Source of the DNA: Styela clava
Taxonomy: Eukaryota > Chordata > Ascidiacea > Stolidobranchia > Styelidae
Assembly: GCF_964204865.1 (NCBI RefSeq)
Contig: NC_135258.1
Span: forward strand, 12,763,001 to 12,827,000
DNA: 64,000 nucleotides
Reading direction: 5' to 3'
Position numbers and translations under genes: made by a program. Shown here piece by piece: positions 62,489 to 64,000 of the stretch. Position 1 is the stretch's first letter; every line of letters starts with the position of its first letter. The notes under the pieces are model-generated. The model searched no databases, had not been told where the DNA came from, and saw nothing but the letters and a program-made list of their open reading frames with translations.

Positions 62489-64000
62489 CATTCACGCCTA
62501 TATCCAAACGACAATAAACATTTGTTCAGTTAAAATACAAGGTTAAATTCCAATATCTAGTAGCCACATCAAGCTATACCAAAGAACTCTTTAATTTTTT
62601 TGCAAGAGTTACACCAGAGAAATGCAACTAGCAGAAACTCTTCTTGAATTGCCATTGAAACACTTTACCTAAACTGCTTTGCCGATTGAATTTGTGTCAC
62701 CCTTGTATAATCAGTAAAAAAAAGAAGCAAAATCTCTGAAACATTTTATAATTTATTTCAATAATAAACATATTCTTGTTAATATAATATTTCTAGAAAT
62801 ATTACCAGCAACAGATAAACAGAATGTTATCGCTAGGTCGCGCTTTTATTACTCTTTGGAATAACGAACATTACAGTAAATTTTTCCGCATGAGACAACT
62901 TCACACATGCATACAGTACTTTCTCCATCAGCATTGAATATATAACAATAAATATATACATTCAAGAACAAGTGAGACAAAAAAAGATGCAGCTATTCAT
63001 GTAGCCATTTATGACATTGATAACAGGCTAATCAGTTATGAAAAATATGATGTCTAGTTTGGTCAGACTGTGGGATAAGAGCTCCTCAATAAATCTCACT
63101 CACTCTCAAGATCAAATTCAAAGAATGGTCGATGAAAGGTATTATTAGTAGGCCTATATGCTAGTATTATAGCTTAATCGTAGCAGAGCAGAAATAAAAG
63201 TTGTTAACCGCCCCATTATTCTGAGTACGTGGACTTGGATGATGGTGGAAGCCGTGACCGACCAGCAATAACGGAACCGCCATACATTAGACGCAAATAG
63301 GTTTAGAGGATTCAATCAATTTAGAGAGTAGGTATCCAATTTAAAGTACAGAAAAACCCAATATTGCATGCCTTTTTTTTATAACCTTGGTTCAAAACAT
63401 ATTAATTTTTAACTGATTTTACCATAGTTATGTTACAGATATCAATACAATCTTTCCCAAAAGAACTTACCTAGTTAATATATAATTTCCTAACGAATCT
63501 CCAAATGGACCTAATTCCAAGATATTGTGTAATACAGCTTTCGAAATCGAATTTTGAAAAGAAAGCATTTTTGTAACATGATACTATTTCATTTACCAAT
63601 ATAAAGAATTTACCAAATTAACAAACGAAACCAGCAACACCAGCCAATAATACATTGTTTTTGTCATGGTTATTATACAGTGTGATCATGTAATTGTAAA
63701 AATATACACTTTGTTTCAATTTCAGTATTTTTATGCAATACCTAAAATTTTGAAAAGAAAAGCGGTTATCCACTTCAATTTGCTAAGGTCCAGTGGATAT
63801 ATATATCTTGACAGTTCAGCATTCAAGTCTGTAAAGGGTTAAATTTTATATTTGACGTGACTTCAGTATGAGATTTCATTTAATTCATAAGAATTTAACC
63901 AAAATAATGGTTTTATTCGTAAAAATTGCCAAACGTTGGTTGTGAAAATCAGATTAAGACGCTGTTTAGAATGCACGGAATTTCTATGAGACTTCCTAAT
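62489..64000. other. Probable HHIP intron or intergenic sequence, nothing recognised
   Basis: AT-rich sequence with no further HHIP exon that I can identify on the plus strand; the beta-propeller exons are expected to lie beyond the window. Confidence 0.4.

Overview
The window is nuclear DNA from a eukaryote, very probably a tunicate (ascidian). The sequence is visibly AT-rich. The genes are split by GT-AG introns, and the dispersed repeats are mostly short non-autonomous DNA transposons. Four multi-exon genes can be read at residue level as the chordate proteins SPATA18/MIEAP, NAA15, PLK4 and HHIP. A fifth gene, without introns in its coding part, is a connexin. Connexins are, to my knowledge, confined to vertebrates and tunicates, and the divergence from the vertebrate proteins together with the AT-richness favours a tunicate. 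The species cannot be named from the sequence.

Layout. 1-540: the first two coding exons of SPATA18 on the minus strand, with the rest off the left edge. 541-18,400: gene-poor and repeat-rich, with several hAT-type elements, a tRNA-derived SINE, a 1-kb purine-rich tract, a broken LINE reverse transcriptase and a 2.07-kb hAT element ending about 190 bp before NAA15. 18,410-33,412: complete NAA15 on the plus strand, 19 coding exons, 877 residues, with many transposons in its introns. 33,413-42,508: intergenic and repeats. 42,509-51,387: complete PLK4 coding region on the minus strand, 14 coding exons, 1108 residues. 51,388-57,362: intergenic, including a nested pair of elements at 53.7-55.2 kb. 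57,510-58,796: connexin, minus strand, 428 residues. 59,337-61,710: first three coding exons of HHIP on the plus strand, with the rest probably beyond 64,000.

The genes have unrelated jobs: mitochondrial quality control, co-translational N-terminal acetylation, centriole duplication, gap junctions and Hedgehog sequestration. They do not form a pathway. From memory, the human orthologues of SPATA18, NAA15, PLK4 and HHIP all lie on chromosome 4, so the window looks like a surviving piece of an ancestral chordate linkage group.

Most non-genic sequence is transposon-derived. At least seven elements have hAT-type ends with exact or near-exact 8-bp target duplications. A separate family with GGTACTCC-type ends is present in eight copies and inserts into A-tracts. 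I found no CRISPR array, operon or prokaryotic feature. The most interesting items are the A-tract-targeting MITE family, the unusual cysteine spacing in the connexin, the odd third exon of HHIP and the linkage of four human chromosome 4 orthologues.
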